Shown in pieces: positions 13,150 through 24,212 of a DNA stretch of 64,000 bases. The position numbers and the translations under genes were made by a program. How positions within the stretch are numbered: the first letter of the stretch is position 1; each line of letters starts with the position of its first letter. Origin of the DNA: Mucidula mucida (lineage: Eukaryota > Basidiomycota > Agaricomycetes > Agaricales > Physalacriaceae); the NCBI GenBank assembly GCA_015501055.1, contig JADNYV010000121.1:1-64000 (forward strand), written 5' to 3'. The notes under the pieces were generated by a model that saw only the letters and a list, made by a program, of their open reading frames with translations, searched no databases and was not told the DNA's origin.

Positions 13150-13736
13150 CTACATCAAGGCGTCAGCTAACCTAACACTGGTACAACCTTTGTTTGAACA
13201 CCACTCCCTCGCCGCCGCCGCCGCATTGACACAAACACAGTATCCACCACCGCCGCTGTGAGTCTTGCGAACCTGTGTCGCTAACACCATCTTCATTTCT
13301 CTTCTTCCTGCCCTATACACTGTTATCAGCACTGACGCATGTCAAAACCCAAGCCCAGTACATACAGGAATATATGTTGCCCTCCGAGTCAGAAGCGCAT
13401 GGCTGTCGGATGGCGTAGGCGAATGGACGCTTGTCGCGGCAATTTCCTCAAGGTCTCGTCCCTATTTTCAAGAATATATTAATACTAATACTCTGACAGC
13501 ACGGATACATACAGGAATAAGTGTTGCCTTCAGGACAGCATGGCTGCCAAATTGTGTTGGCTCATGTACGCTTGTGGTTGCCTCAATTCCCTATTTGCAG
13601 TGTAGGAGGTTAGTGATAGTACACCAACAGACCAAAGCCCACAAACATCAGGCTGTACATGTGCGGTCTTAATGGGCACTCCTTGTGTGGTCAAGAAAGA
13701 GGCAAGAAGAACAAGGAAGACATTTACAGTGTGCAT
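13150..13736 (-). CDS. Small secreted Cys-containing protein (tentative exon model)
   Basis: The start at 13736 gives MHTVNVFLVLLASFLTTQG, a good signal peptide. A TATATAAG box lies at 13819-13826, about 85 bp upstream. Downstream, two similar segments read ANTIWQPCCPEGNTYSCMY (about 13500-13565) and AYAIRQPCASDSEGNIYSCMY (about 13355-13415), as if one exon had been duplicated. A last segment reads GGGGYCVCVN and EWCSNKGC before a stop at 13150. Short introns are likely between them (for example one with branch site CACTAAC near 13605), but the frames do not join cleanly in every place and I could not fix all splice sites. It looks like a small secreted cysteine-rich protein; function unknown. 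It may be partly decayed. Confidence 0.4.
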
Positions 13737-13873
13737 AGTTGGTGAGAGTGTGATGACGAAAGAACCAGCTGATATGTCAAATGTTTTTGCTTGCAGAAAA
13801 CTGGCAACATTGGTTGCTCTTATATAAATCTTGTAGATCCCGTGGGCAACAGTACAACGGCGCGGCTTGTTAC

Positions 13874-14089
13874 TGTTATGAATTGCCATATTTGCGCATC
13901 TCATCATATCTTATTGGGACTTGTCTTATCAACCAACGGACTGTTTCATCATCTGTTTTGTCACCAATCACACTCCTTTTCATTACCGAAGCTGTACTCA
14001 TGTTGGACACACACCAAACACATGGATGACATCATACATGCCAATACCTCATGGACTTCCTATTGTATACACACCACCAACACTTGTAG
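13874..14089 (+). repeat. Solo LTR, left half (interrupted)
   Basis: Begins TGTTATGAATTGCC and matches the chromovirus LTR in the opposite orientation to the adjacent element. It is cut at 14089 by that element and resumes at 20613. Flanks GTTAC (13869-13873) and GTTAA (20919-20923) look like a target duplication with one mismatch. Confidence 0.85.
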
Positions 14090-14618
14090 TGTTAGCGACT
14101 GACTAAGCCACGAGACTCAACCAGGTACCACAGCAAGAACTAAGGAAGAAAATGTTCGCGTTCGTAAGACTAGGCTAGGCCAGGTGTATAAACGAGATCG
14201 GAACTAAAGTACAATGATACTACACTACTGCTTATATACTAGTAAGTCTGTGTTTGAAGCTCCTTGTCCATACGCGTTTCCACTAGGGATGCTCCACGCC
14301 CTTGACCCAGTGTTGTATGCTACTAGTCCGTGAAACCATTAAATACGAGTGGTGACTGCATGTAAGTAATAATACTGAAACGTCCATGTGTGCTACAAGT
14401 GTCGGCGGTGTGTATACAATAGGGAGTCCATGAGGTATCGGCATGTATGATGTCATCCATGTGTTGGGCGTGTGTCCGACATGAGTATGGCTTCGGTAAT
14501 GAAAAGGGATATGATCAGTGACGAAACAGATGATGAAACGGTCCGTTGGTTGATAAGACAAGGCTCCCGATAAGATATGATAAGATGTGAAAATGTGAAA
14601 ATATGGCGATTCATAACA
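14090..14618 (-). repeat. 3' LTR of chromovirus copy 1
   Basis: Canonical TG...CA ends in both orientations (TGTTAG at 14090, TAACA at 14618). In transcript sense it carries a TATATAAG box near 14231-14238, followed about 33 nt later by the self-primer segment AGTTCCGATCT. Confidence 0.93.
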
Positions 14619-14631
14619 TCATCCCCTCCTT
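14619..14631 (-). promoter_or_regulatory. Polypurine tract of chromovirus copy 1
   Basis: In transcript sense AAGGAGGGGATGA directly abuts the 3' LTR, where plus-strand DNA synthesis is expected to start. Confidence 0.75.
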
Positions 14632-17600
14632 AAGGCGCAAGTTCCATTCTGCGCCAGAGTCGCTCCATGAGGGCTGCAGAGGGTAGCGTGACATCGAGGG
14701 GTTCGGTATCGGGCGGTGGCATGGGTCGGAATAGATGTGATGGAAATTGCGACATGGGGACTTCAATGCGAGCAAGCGCGGGTGGCTTTGGCTTGTTCGG
14801 ATATTGTTGGTGGAAATCGCTGATGGCTTCGTCGGCATTTTTGAGATTGCATGCCGGTTCCCATGTCTGCTCGTGTGTGCCATAACCCTTCCAGTGAACC
14901 TTGTATTGAAAACCCCCGCGGTACTTCCGGGAATTCACCACTTTCTCAACCTCCCATTCCGGTTCGGCTCCTTCCAGCACAGGTGGTGGACGCGTGTCTC
15001 GGGGTTGCGTCGGAAATTGCGGCTCGTGGTAAGGCGTCAGCAAGGCCTCATTGAACACGGGATGAATGCTTTTCTACGTGTGAGGAATCTGGAGCTTGTA
15101 AGAGCTCGTCCCAACTTTTTGATCACTTTGAACGGCCCGAATCGTTTGTCATTGAGCTTCTTCATTGGTCGATCCGTGCTGAGATTCGTCCCTTCCAGCC
15201 ATACTTTGTCGCCTTCCTTGTACTCTACTGCCTCTGTTCGCTTCCTGTCATAAAACCGTTTCATGTCCTCTTTTGCCATCTTCAATGCTGACCCCACTTC
15301 ATCCCATGTCTTCCTCATGCCGTCGGCAAACTCCTGCGCAGTCTCATTTTCGATGCCGTTTTCGGAGCGGTGCCTTTGTAGGGATGTCTGCCCATGTCTG
15401 CGAAGAACGGAGTGACTTTGGTTGCCGAGTGTACCCGATCATTGTAAACAAATTCGGCAGAGGGTAGCCATTCGTGCCAGTCGTTCTGATGATAGTTGAC
15501 AAATAACCGTAAGAAATGTTCTATCTCTTGGTTCGACCGTTCCGTCTGCCCATTTGCCTGTGGATGATACGCCGTTGTAAAGTTTCCCTGTATGCCCAAC
15601 AACCGGTACAATGCCTTCATGAAACGCGAGTGGTATTGTGGACCGCGATCATGTATCATCTGTCGTGGCATCCCATGTATGGGAAAATGCGATCACGGTA
15701 AATGCGGGCCATGCCTTCTGACGTCAGAGTGGTGTGTGTCGGTATGATACGTAATCGCTTGGTGAAATGGTCCACAAACGTGCTGATCGCGTTGTATCCT
15801 CCTGATTCCGGCAGCTCTCCAATCATGTCCGTCCCTACTATCTCCCATGGCTCGCTTGGCACATCAATAGGATGAAGAGGTGCAGCCGGCTTCGTGCGAT
15901 GTGACTTTGTAACCTGACATTTTTGACACCCTTCTACGTATTCACGGACGTCTCGGCTGATTCCTGGCCACCAATAGGTACGTGTAATCAGCTCGAGGGT
16001 CTTGTATCGTCCGGGATGCCCTGCAAGCTGTGCGTCGTGATGCATTCCGATAACTTTTCCCCGCAATTCCTTGTCCTTTGGTATGTAAATACGATCCTTC
16101 CATATAATAAGTCCATTTTCCTTCTCTTCCCATCCTTTTTCTTTGTTTTCTAATGCTTTTTGTACGTATCTGTCTTTGTTTCCTTTTCTTTGTTTGATTT
16201 TGTTAAGTAATTCGTCCTCCGGTGTATCTACTGTATGTAAAGAAATTGAATTTGTGAAATAAAAAACTCCGGCTTGAGCAAAACAACGTTTTCGTTATCT
16301 TTTTCCCCCTTCTCAAGGCCTGTCATCCTTGACAAGGCATCAGCTTTCCCCATCGTCTTGCCCGGCTTGTGAATCATCTGTATGTCATATTCCGCTAACT
16401 CCGTAACCCATCTCGCCTGCCTCCGATTCAACTTCTGTGGCTTCCGGAAGTACTGAAGGTTTTGATGATCGGTAAAAACCTCCACTGTCTCCTTAGCGCC
16501 TAGGAGATATTGCCGCCAGTTGTCGATCGAGTCCATAATAGCCATCATCTCTTTGTCGTAGATCTCATAATTGCGCTCCACTTCGTTCAGCGCGCGAGAT
16601 CGGAAAGCTACTGGTCTCCATTTTCCGTCAACAAACTGGGAAAGAACCGCCCCGTTCGCATAGTTCGAGGAGTCCGCCTCGACTCAAAACTTGCCGTCGT
16701 CGCGTGGTACAATCAGAACGGGTTCTTCCGTCATTCTCCATTTCAACTCCTCAAACGCCTCGTGCTGCTCCATGCCCCAAACCCACTCGCCCTTCCCGGT
16801 TAGCGATGTCAATGGCTTTGCTACCCCCGCAAATCCCCGGATGAAACGTCGGTAGAAGTTGCAGAAACCCAGGAATGACTGCACTTCCTTCTTCTTCGTC
16901 GGCTCCTCCATTCCTTCACTACGGCCACTTTTGCCGGATCCATCTTCACTTCTCCTCCTCCAACAATAACTCCCAAGTAATCTACAGTATGTGCCTCAAA
17001 ACTACATTTCTCGGGTTTTAAATACAACTTATTTACTCGCAATATCTCTAGTACTTGTCGTACAATATGCCTATGTTCTTCCAATGTGTTCGTAAAAATA
17101 AGTATGTCGTCTAGGTAAACTATAACATGTCCTTCATCGATCAACTCCTTCAGAATGTGATTCATGAACGATTGGAACGTTGCCGGCGAGTTTGTAAGTC
17201 CGAAGAACATGACTGAGGGCTCGAACAGGCCTCGGTTTGTTCTAAACGCCGCTTTCCACTCATCACCTTCTTTGATCCGGATGTTATTGTAACCCCATCG
17301 GACATCCATCTTCGTGAAAACCTTTGCTCCCTTCAACTTGTCGATAAGCTCCTGAATCAACGGCAAGGGGTATCGGTTCTTGATTGTCATGTCGTTCAAC
17401 TTCCGATAATCCTGCACTGGCCGAAGGCTTCCGTCCTTCTTCTTGACAAAGAAGAATGGTGACGCCATGGGTGAGATTGATGGCCGTATGCGTCCCGTGC
17501 GTATGTTTTCCTCCAAGAACTCGTCTAACGCCTTCTGCTCGGATGGGCTAAGGGGATAAACCTTACAGTCAACCGGTTTGGAACCAGGCGTAAGTTCTAT

Positions 17601-18568
17601 CGCGTGATCCCAGGGTCTTCGCTCCGGTAACTTGTCAAAGTCCGCCTTGCTAAATACATCGGAGAATTCCTCAATGTAAGGTGCAGCAGCGGATGAAGGC
17701 TGTTGTGATCTCAGCTTTTCACCGCTCTTGCGATAGTTGTCCCAGTCCATCCAGAACAAACGCTCTCCCTCTTCCAACTTCTCTTCTACGTCTTCTCCTT
17801 CATCTTCCGGCGAGTTATACTCGGGTAGGTAGCCGCAACGGTCTGGGCATCGATCAAAAGACAACGTGGATTCCGTCCAGTTGATCGTGGGGTTGTGATA
17901 TCGTAACCAATCTAGCCCCAAAAAGATGCTTGTTTTGCCAAGATTGGTGACGGCCAACTCAATCTTTTCTGCGTGATCACCGATCTTCATCCGGACCTCA
18001 CAAAGCCTTTGATTGCTCCTCCCTCGTTTAGGGTTCCATCCGCATTGTAGACAGGGAGCTTGACCGGTAACTCCTTGATCGGGAGTCCGTTCTTCTCGAC
18101 AAATTCTTTATTGACCAAGAACCCGTTGCTCCACTGTCAAGAAGGGCACTCGTTTCCCATTCAGAGCCTGTGTGTACGCTCTCTATGGTTACTCAGAGTT
18201 TCATGTCCTGCCCCTTTGTTCCCCGGATGTACTTCCTCGACTTTTTCAACTCCGTCACAACTTCCACCGCAGCTTCCTTTGTCAACGCTCTGATCGCCAT
18301 CACCTTCTCCTCCGTCGCTTCTCTCTCTCTCCGCTCCGGCATCCATGCTCTCAAAATTCCCACTGCTTCGGCACATCATCCTCTCTTAGCCGTTGTGCGA
18401 TCCACTGGGCGTATTTGGCTCAAATCTTTCTTTCGCAGGTTTTGTTGGTGAAGTCGTCGATGATATTTTAGAAGTTTCAGTACCCGTACTGTAAATAAAT
18501 TCTGCATCTGACGACCCTTCCCTTGATGACTGCTCCGGCAGGACTGCGTCTACTGCGGGAGCTTCGCA
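14630..18568 (-). pseudogene. Chromovirus pol, copy 1 (PR-RT-RH-IN-chromodomain, broken)
   Basis: Encodes the enzymes that reverse-transcribe and integrate the element. The protease DSGATG lies near 18130. The reverse transcriptase is in a 389-residue open stretch (16821-17990) with [20 protein letters not shown] and the catalytic YLDDIL. RNase H is at 16228-16900 (FTDHQNLQYF, with ADALSR at its end). The integrase zinc finger has GHPGRYKTLELI and CQKCQ (around 15900-16040), and the catalytic core has GTDMIGEL, IHDRGPQYHS and HPQANGQTER. A chromodomain (EWEVEKVVNSRKYRGGFQYKVHW) lies at about 14800-14960; chromodomains steer integration to marked chromatin. Breaks: a protease-region indel near 18118, TGA after GKF near 16684, and frame jumps near 15350, 15660 and 15065. 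Confidence 0.9.
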
Positions 18569-19479
18569 AAACCCAACTCTTCAGCCAACTTCTTCTTCTC
18601 CTCATCGTTCATTTCGGTCCATAGACCCCGAATCGTCTGGGGTCGACCCTTCTTAGGACAGAACCTGCTGACGTGGCCGTGTTCGCCACAGCTGAAGCAA
18701 AGTCCTCTTCGACGTGCGTTGTCGATGTCCATCGGCCTGCCGGCTCCTCCATAGGTAACACCGGTAGCATCTCGTCGTGTGATCGGCGTTGGAGGTGGGT
18801 TCGTAGGATTAGCTCTCGATGTAGCCACCTGCGGAGCTTGGGGCCGGACCTGCATGCCGGACCTCTTGCTCGCCGCCCGCCTTCTCCATAGCTAATCGAT
18901 CTGAATGATCTGTGCCTTCCAATCCTTGTACTTCTTTGGCAACCCATCTCGGCTGCCATAGATCTGGTCGATGATCTTCTCGTTGACATTGGTCTCGAGA
19001 AGTCGCACGACAAATGCATCATCCTTCGAGTATTCCGCCTGAGTAAGCAGGACCTCGAACTTCTGAAAGAAATCTTGAGCGGTGTCTTGCCCCTGGCGCA
19101 ACCGTTCGATCTGATCTTGCGCATCTCGCGCGAGGTTGGAGTCCACAAATCGCTCCTTCAAGTTCTCTTTGAACTCAGTCCAAGAGACTGTCCATTCCTC
19201 TTCTTCCTCATCGAAGTTCTGGTCCGAGTAGTTCTGGACCCATGCATCAACGTGATCTCCTCGGATGTAGGAGAGAACAACATCGATCCTTTCGGAGTCC
19301 GATGTGAGGTTGTTCTTCTTGTCACGGATGTATGTAAACATCGATCGCCACCAGCTCTTGTACTTGGACTTGTCCCCGTCATAGTCATAAGGCTTGTTGA
19401 CCAGGGATCGGCCTTTGGTTTCGTCATTGGCGTGATGAGCGGGTGTGTGATGAGCGGCTTCGGGTGCTTCGTTGGACAT
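18550..19479 (-). pseudogene. Chromovirus gag, copy 1 (one nonsense codon)
   Basis: Structural protein of the virus-like particle. It starts MSNEAPEAAHHTPAHH at 19479. The central capsid region (YKSWWRSMFTYI through RERFV-type helices to FFQKFEVLLTQAEYSKDD) is followed by the zinc knuckle CFSCGEHGHVSRFC near 18660-18700. A TAG replaces the CAG seen in copy 2 at about 18894 (QIIQID-stop-LWRRR), a C to T change. The frame ends at 18550 within the overlap with pol. Confidence 0.9.
18568..18574 (-). promoter_or_regulatory. Candidate -1 frameshift heptamer at gag/pol overlap
   Basis: In transcript sense GGGTTTT sits in the gag frame as TTG GGT TTT, the X XXY YYZ pattern, 16 nt before the gag stop. 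The pol frame there is -1 relative to gag (ELGFAKLPQ-stop against RVGFCEAPAVDAV). The same heptamer is at 58405-58411 in copy 2. Confidence 0.55.
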
Positions 19480-20064
19480 GATGGATCGGGGTGATGGGAT
19501 CGGAGAGTGAAAGGGTGAAAGTGGGGATATGGGTGATGCGGATTAGGATGAAACGGGTGAGGGAATAGAGGTTTGGACAAATAAGGGGGAATTGCCTAGG
19601 TCTGAAATAGAATCCAGGACTTGGTAGGGTGGGGAATGATGATGTGTATCGTAAGGTAAGTAAAGTAGGTAGGTATCGTAACTGTCTATACTATTTTACC
19701 GACTACTGACTACGTATCTACGGAGCCCAAGAGCTCGTCACAAGTTCGCAATTGCCCAGCCGACGTCCCTCTGGTGTGAGGTAAGCCGAAGTTTTCCTGG
19801 GAACGGGGGTTGACCCGTAAACAGCGCCCACTGAAGTGCAACTGCCAAAAGTTCGTTCTCGTGAGAGCGGCTACTTCCAGCACCCGAGGCAGTTATCTCT
19901 AACTGTTAGCCGGCGCTACTGGGACCAATACACACGTATGCGGACGTGCGCTGGAATTAGGAATCCGTCGATCTGTAAACAGGGAAAGGGAATAGGGGAA
20001 TGTGCGATGATCAAACAGCGAAGTGCTGATCGACGATCAGGGATGTGTGGTAGGTGGTAGAAAG

Positions 20065-20076
20065 TAGTTCCGATCT
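20065..20076 (-). promoter_or_regulatory. Self-priming primer-binding site, copy 1
   Basis: In transcript sense AGATCGGAACTA starts 2 nt after the 5' LTR. It is a 12 nt perfect complement of TAGTTCCGATCT inside the LTR (20184-20195), which lies about 33 nt downstream of the LTR TATATAAG (20220-20227), so near the expected RNA 5' end. This is the arrangement of Tf1/sushi self-priming elements. I saw no obvious fit to the usual initiator-Met tRNA site. Confidence 0.7.
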
Positions 20077-20078
20077 TC

Positions 20079-20607
20079 TGTTAGCGACTGACTAAGCCAC
20101 GAGACTCAACCAGGTACCACAGCAAGAACTAAGGAAGAAAATGTTCGTGTTCGTAAGACTAGGCTAGGCCAGGTGTATAAACGAGATCGGAACTAAAGTA
20201 CAATGATACTACACTACTGCTTATATACTAGTAAGTCTGTGTTTGAAGCTCCTTGTCCATACGCGTTTCCACTAGGGATGCTCCACGCCCTTGACCCAGT
20301 GTTATATGCTACTAGTCCGTGAAACCATTAAATACGAGTGGTGACTGCATGTAAGTAATAATACTGAAACGTCCATGTGTGCTACGAGTGTCGGCGGTGT
20401 GTATACAATCGGGAGTCCATGAGGTATCGGCATGTATGATGTCATCCATGTGTTGGGCGTGTGTCCGACATGAGTACGGCTTCGGTAATGAAAAGGGATA
20501 TGATCGGTGACGAAACAGATGATGAAATGGTCCGTTGGTTGATAAGACAAGGCTCCCGATAAGATATGATAAGATGTGAAAATATGAAAATATGGCGATT
20601 CATAACA
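20079..20607 (-). repeat. 5' LTR of chromovirus copy 1
   Basis: Carries the promoter (TATATAAG at 20220-20227, transcript sense). Differs from the 3' LTR at about eight to ten positions, nearly all C/T or G/A. Confidence 0.93.
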
Positions 20608-20612
20608 TGTAG

Positions 20613-20918
20613 CACACATGGTCGTTTCAGTATTATTACTTACATGCAGTTACCACTCGTATTTAATGGTTTTACGGACTAGTAGCATACAACACTGGGT
20701 CAAGGGCGTGGAGTTATCCCTAGCGGAAACATGTATGGACAAGGAGTTCCAAACACAGACTTACTAATATTTAAGCAGTAGCGTAGCATCATTGTACTTT
20801 AGTTCCAATCTTGTTTATACACCTGGCCTAGCCTAGTTCTACAAATGCGAACACTTCTTTCCCTTGAGTCTCCCTGTGGTACCTGGTTTAGTCTTGTGGC
20901 TATAGTCAGTCGCTAACA
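20613..20918 (+). repeat. Solo LTR, right half (interrupted)
   Basis: Continues the LTR from 14089 (after the duplicated TGTAG at 20608-20612) and ends CAGTCGCTAACA. It is more diverged from the intact LTRs than they are from each other, consistent with greater age. Confidence 0.85.
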
Positions 20919-20923
20919 GTTAA

Positions 20924-21414
20924 GAGCCCGCTAGGTAAATGTTGTCAAGCTGAAACTTGTCAATGGCAAACATACTACAGTCTTACTGGGAAAGTGCATA
21001 GCGTACATGCTTGGATACAAAAATTGTTCCTTTGTTCAGTACCACGAGTCTCGTAGACGCGCTGGATCATGATTTACGCAATAAAAAGTGCCGGTGAAGG
21101 TCACACTATCCTCTGCTTTTGAGATATATCAAAGAGGTCTCCAGATATCATGGACAAGGATAGTGGTAGACGTGCTTTCGAAAGTGTTTAGGTTCAATGC
21201 CATTTTAATTCTAGGCTCCTAGAAAACTAACCCATAGTAACTCATGTGGACCGGGCTCGGACCAATCCCGACGACCTTGTCTAACTCGATCGTATAGGCC
21301 TTCAAGTAAATTCCGCTACGACACCCAGCACTCCGAGGGCTTGAACATCACGAAGCTTGGATACATGCTCTTCTGCCGGACGGTGAGGAACACCTGACAG
21401 GCCCAAATTATATA
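20924..21414. other. Intergenic, no gene recognised
   Basis: Spacer between the nested repeat and the 3' end of the first Zn2Cys6 regulator. Confidence 0.5.
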
Positions 21415-23376
21415 TCACTCACTGATAACGGAATAGCGCGTTTTCATTTTGTCCATCACCGTAAGCATAGATTTAAGAATACGCAGAGGCTCATTGCGGG
21501 CAGCACCACGCAACGACGAGATTTCTCTGATGAGAACTTCGCACGAACGCGCCCAGATTATCTGACGAGAAGCTGTTAATAAGTTCACGAGGAGACAGCC
21601 TAGATACCTACACCAATGATAGAGTCTACAATGGTAAAGGCTGGAATGTCGACCGTACGAATGAGCGTGTCCATGGCCCTCATGCTCGCTGCTAGCCTTC
21701 CACGAGAAGCAGGATTCTGTGACAGAAAAGGCGCGTGCAGATCAACGATGGCGGCGTGAACAAGAGCGTGAGTAACGACGGCCTCAGCTGTATCCGGAGA
21801 GGGAAGCTTAGTCGAAAAGTCGTCGATGGTGGTTTGCAAATCGTTGTAAAAGGTGAAGAATCGAGATGCCTGATCCTGGCTCATACCTTCAGATGGGTTA
21901 TCAATATCGTGAGGATAATGAGACCTATGAAAGACGCGGACCTGGTCTATAGGTAGAGGCGGCTCGAGAAGCTTGCTCGTAGAGAACGGCGGCTTTAGCG
22001 TGCAACGCTAGCGCTGAGGTCCCGCTATCATGTTGATGCTCCAAGAACTTGTGGACGGTGGACGTCGTTCTGAATTGAGGGGATCTGGAAATCTGGAAGT
22101 GACATGAGAAATTCATGCCAAGAGGAAGCAGCGCAAAGCTTTTACTTGCGCATAACTTTCAATTTCCAGCGGCCAAGGAACATCAATCCTCGCTTCGGGG
22201 GAAAACGTGCATTGAAATGGCGAAGGCGAATCGTCAGCAGCGGCCCAAGATTTGTTGAGCATAAACACCGTCCAGAACCCATTGATGCGTTCGCCTTCTT
22301 CCACGGCATCTGGAGGTGGCGGGAGCGAGGTCGCGTTCGGAACATCCGAAGGACCATCTATCGACCGTATTTTGTGCAACTTTGCACTCAGTGCGAGGGA
22401 AACCGTAACGCTCGCGTGATACTTTCCTTCGACAAAGCGGGATTGTCGGTAGAAGTAATGAGCTAGGAGAATTTCGGCCTGTATAGAGTGCATCACGGCC
22501 TGTGGATGACCACTAGCTAATCCTTGGGCGGTATCACGGACGGCGCGTGCCCGGTATTTCACCTCGTATCGTTTTGCGTCATTGATTTCGGAAAGATGCG
22601 AGCCCCACAGGAGGACAGCACTCATCAAAGCCTTGAGGGGACGCCCATTGGTATCTGAAGTGGTTAGGGTGCCTAAGAAACGCTTGGGATCTAAGAAGAA
22701 CCCAATCTCGGTCCTGTGCTGGAGAGCAATCTGTATTCTAGATATTGAAGTCACTCAATACGTTGCACTGTTGGACATAAAATTAACGAAACCCACAGAT
22801 TGTCCCTCGCCGGCGCCGAAAGCTGTTGTGTTTTGTCACTTCTTGAACTTGAAAAGGTAACGCAAAAGCCTTACTTTATCAGGCCGTAACTGACTTGGAC
22901 CTAAGCAGTTTGAGCAGATGCCAATCCACCAATCGCGAGGACGCACCTGATGCGATGTGTGGGGCATACGGGTCAGTGAGAAATACCGCGCCTTCTGGAT
23001 TAGTGGGGTCCTCCAGTCGTTGAATTCGGCTCTCTAGAAGCGCAATTTGCTCCTCGAGACATTGTGTCTGCGTCAATGTACCACCTTCGGCTGCATATTC
23101 GCAGTCTCCGTAAACTATAGAGGAGAGGCACGCAGTACAAGCAGGTCTCTGGCTATCGCATCTCTGCAGAAGGCCGTTCATCAGCTTGGGGAAGACTTCT
23201 GCTTTTTGATGAGAACGTGCTTACAATTTTGCGGCGCCTGTATTGATGCGTTAGAAAGGTACTCAAGTGAGAGCAAAGCACGTTTACCTGCAGTTGAGGC
23301 ACGAGGTCCGGAAACCCTTGTTAGCATGCGCCGAGGAGGTACTTTTGGTACTAGTCGAAGAGGTCGAAGAAGTCAT
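21415..23376 (-). CDS. Zn2Cys6 transcription factor, first of a tandem pair
   Basis: Fungal binuclear-zinc regulator. It starts at 23376 (MTSSTSSTSTKSTSSAHANK). The zinc cluster is C-X2-C-X6-C-X6-C-X2-C-X8-C (CLNCRRRKIRCDSQRPAC, then TACLSSIVYGDC). It is spread over exon 1 (23288-23376), a 13 bp micro-exon (23225-23237) and exon 3 from 23163. A short coiled coil LEEQIALLESRIQRLED follows, as expected for a dimer. The middle-homology region (HRTEIGFFLDPKRFLG, AVLLWGSHLSE, ASGHPQAVMHSIQAEILLAHYFYRQ, ARIDVPWPLEIESY) resembles fungal-specific TF domains. The last exon encodes WARSCEVLIREISSLRG and ends at 21415. Target genes unknown; exons beyond 22880 are only roughly placed. No clear frame break seen. 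Confidence 0.8.
23225..23237 (-). other. 13 bp micro-exon inside the zinc cluster
   Basis: GCGCCGCAAAATT is bounded by CAG and GTAAGC. Joining it (phase 2 to phase 0) gives CLNCRRRKIRCD, the expected Zn2Cys6 spacing. The paralogue has the same 13 bp exon at 26018-26030. Confidence 0.8.
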
Positions 23377-24212
23377 GTTAACGCGACGCTGTGTATGCTT
23401 GTCCCGAACGTGCGATACGTTTATGTTGAGATCTTGGCACTCGCAGTCCACGATTTTACGGTGAAGTATAACCAGCTCTTCATAGATGTTCCCGTCGCTT
23501 GGTGAATAAGCTCTCTGTCAGTGGCCATTTGCTTCCTCAACCTTAGTTCCGCTGCTTGGTAAGGTTAGTAACTTGGAAAATTGTCAGGATTTGTAAGGCA
23601 CCTTGAAGGACGCGTCAGCCGCCGAGCATAGCGCCGAGTACCGCGCATCACAGATTGCCGCCAGCTGATGCCTACCGACTTCGTAGTAGGCCATAGGCTT
23701 TACGAGGAGCATTTAGAAGTGGCAGCATCGCGGATCTTGAAAGGAGATCACGTTGATCGTTCAAATCGCAAAATTTGCTAAAAGTGACGAAAGGAAGAAG
23801 CTAAGCGAAGTATCCGAAATTCGGGACGTGACGGTAGGTGAAAGGTCGGCTTGCATTGTTTGGCTCCGCCGTCAGGTGCTGCCAGTGCCTGATTCGGAGG
23901 TGCTCACTGCTCACCCTTCAAGCTTCAACTTCAGTCCATTTGTGCAGAGTACTTGCACAGCAACCAGCCACCGAAGAGCTTGAGTCTGGAGCACGGCATG
24001 TATATCGATACCCAGGTTCCCAGATGAAATCTATTCTACTAGGCATAATATGTTCAGTAACATTCGTTCAGCGCGTACGCGTCTTCTCAGGTAACGAGCT
24101 CGTGTCGACTTATTGAAATTCACCCGCCTAGCTTCCCGAGACCAATAAAGCTCGCGCGTCCCGAATTTCGGTCAACTGATTGTCTATACGATCATGAGAG
24201 GGAATTCATACT
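23377..24212. other. Intergenic between tandem regulators
   Basis: Promoter side of the first regulator and 3' flank of the second; no additional gene recognised. Confidence 0.5.

Larger units (their letters stand above)
14090..20607 (-). mobile_element. Full-length Ty3/gypsy chromovirus, copy 1
   Basis: A 6.5 kb LTR retrotransposon transcribed leftward. It has 529 bp LTRs (14090-14618 and 20079-20607), a gag with zinc knuckle, and pol in the order protease, reverse transcriptase, RNase H, integrase, chromodomain. It is flanked by the perfect 5 bp duplication TGTAG (14085-14089 and 20608-20612). The two LTRs differ at only about eight to ten sites by eye, so insertion was fairly recent. Even so, gag has a stop and pol has several frame breaks, so it is not autonomous as read. 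It is nested inside an older solo LTR of its own family. Confidence 0.95.

Noticed and set aside
13781..14106. Plus-strand frames reading SYQPTDCFIICFVT and similar
   Set aside because: They lie in LTR sequence and recur at every LTR copy in the window; not protein genes.
18060..18470. Plus-strand hydrophobic frame inside the chromovirus
   Set aside because: Antisense to the protease and linker region of pol; repeated in copy 2 at about 57894-58331 for the same reason.
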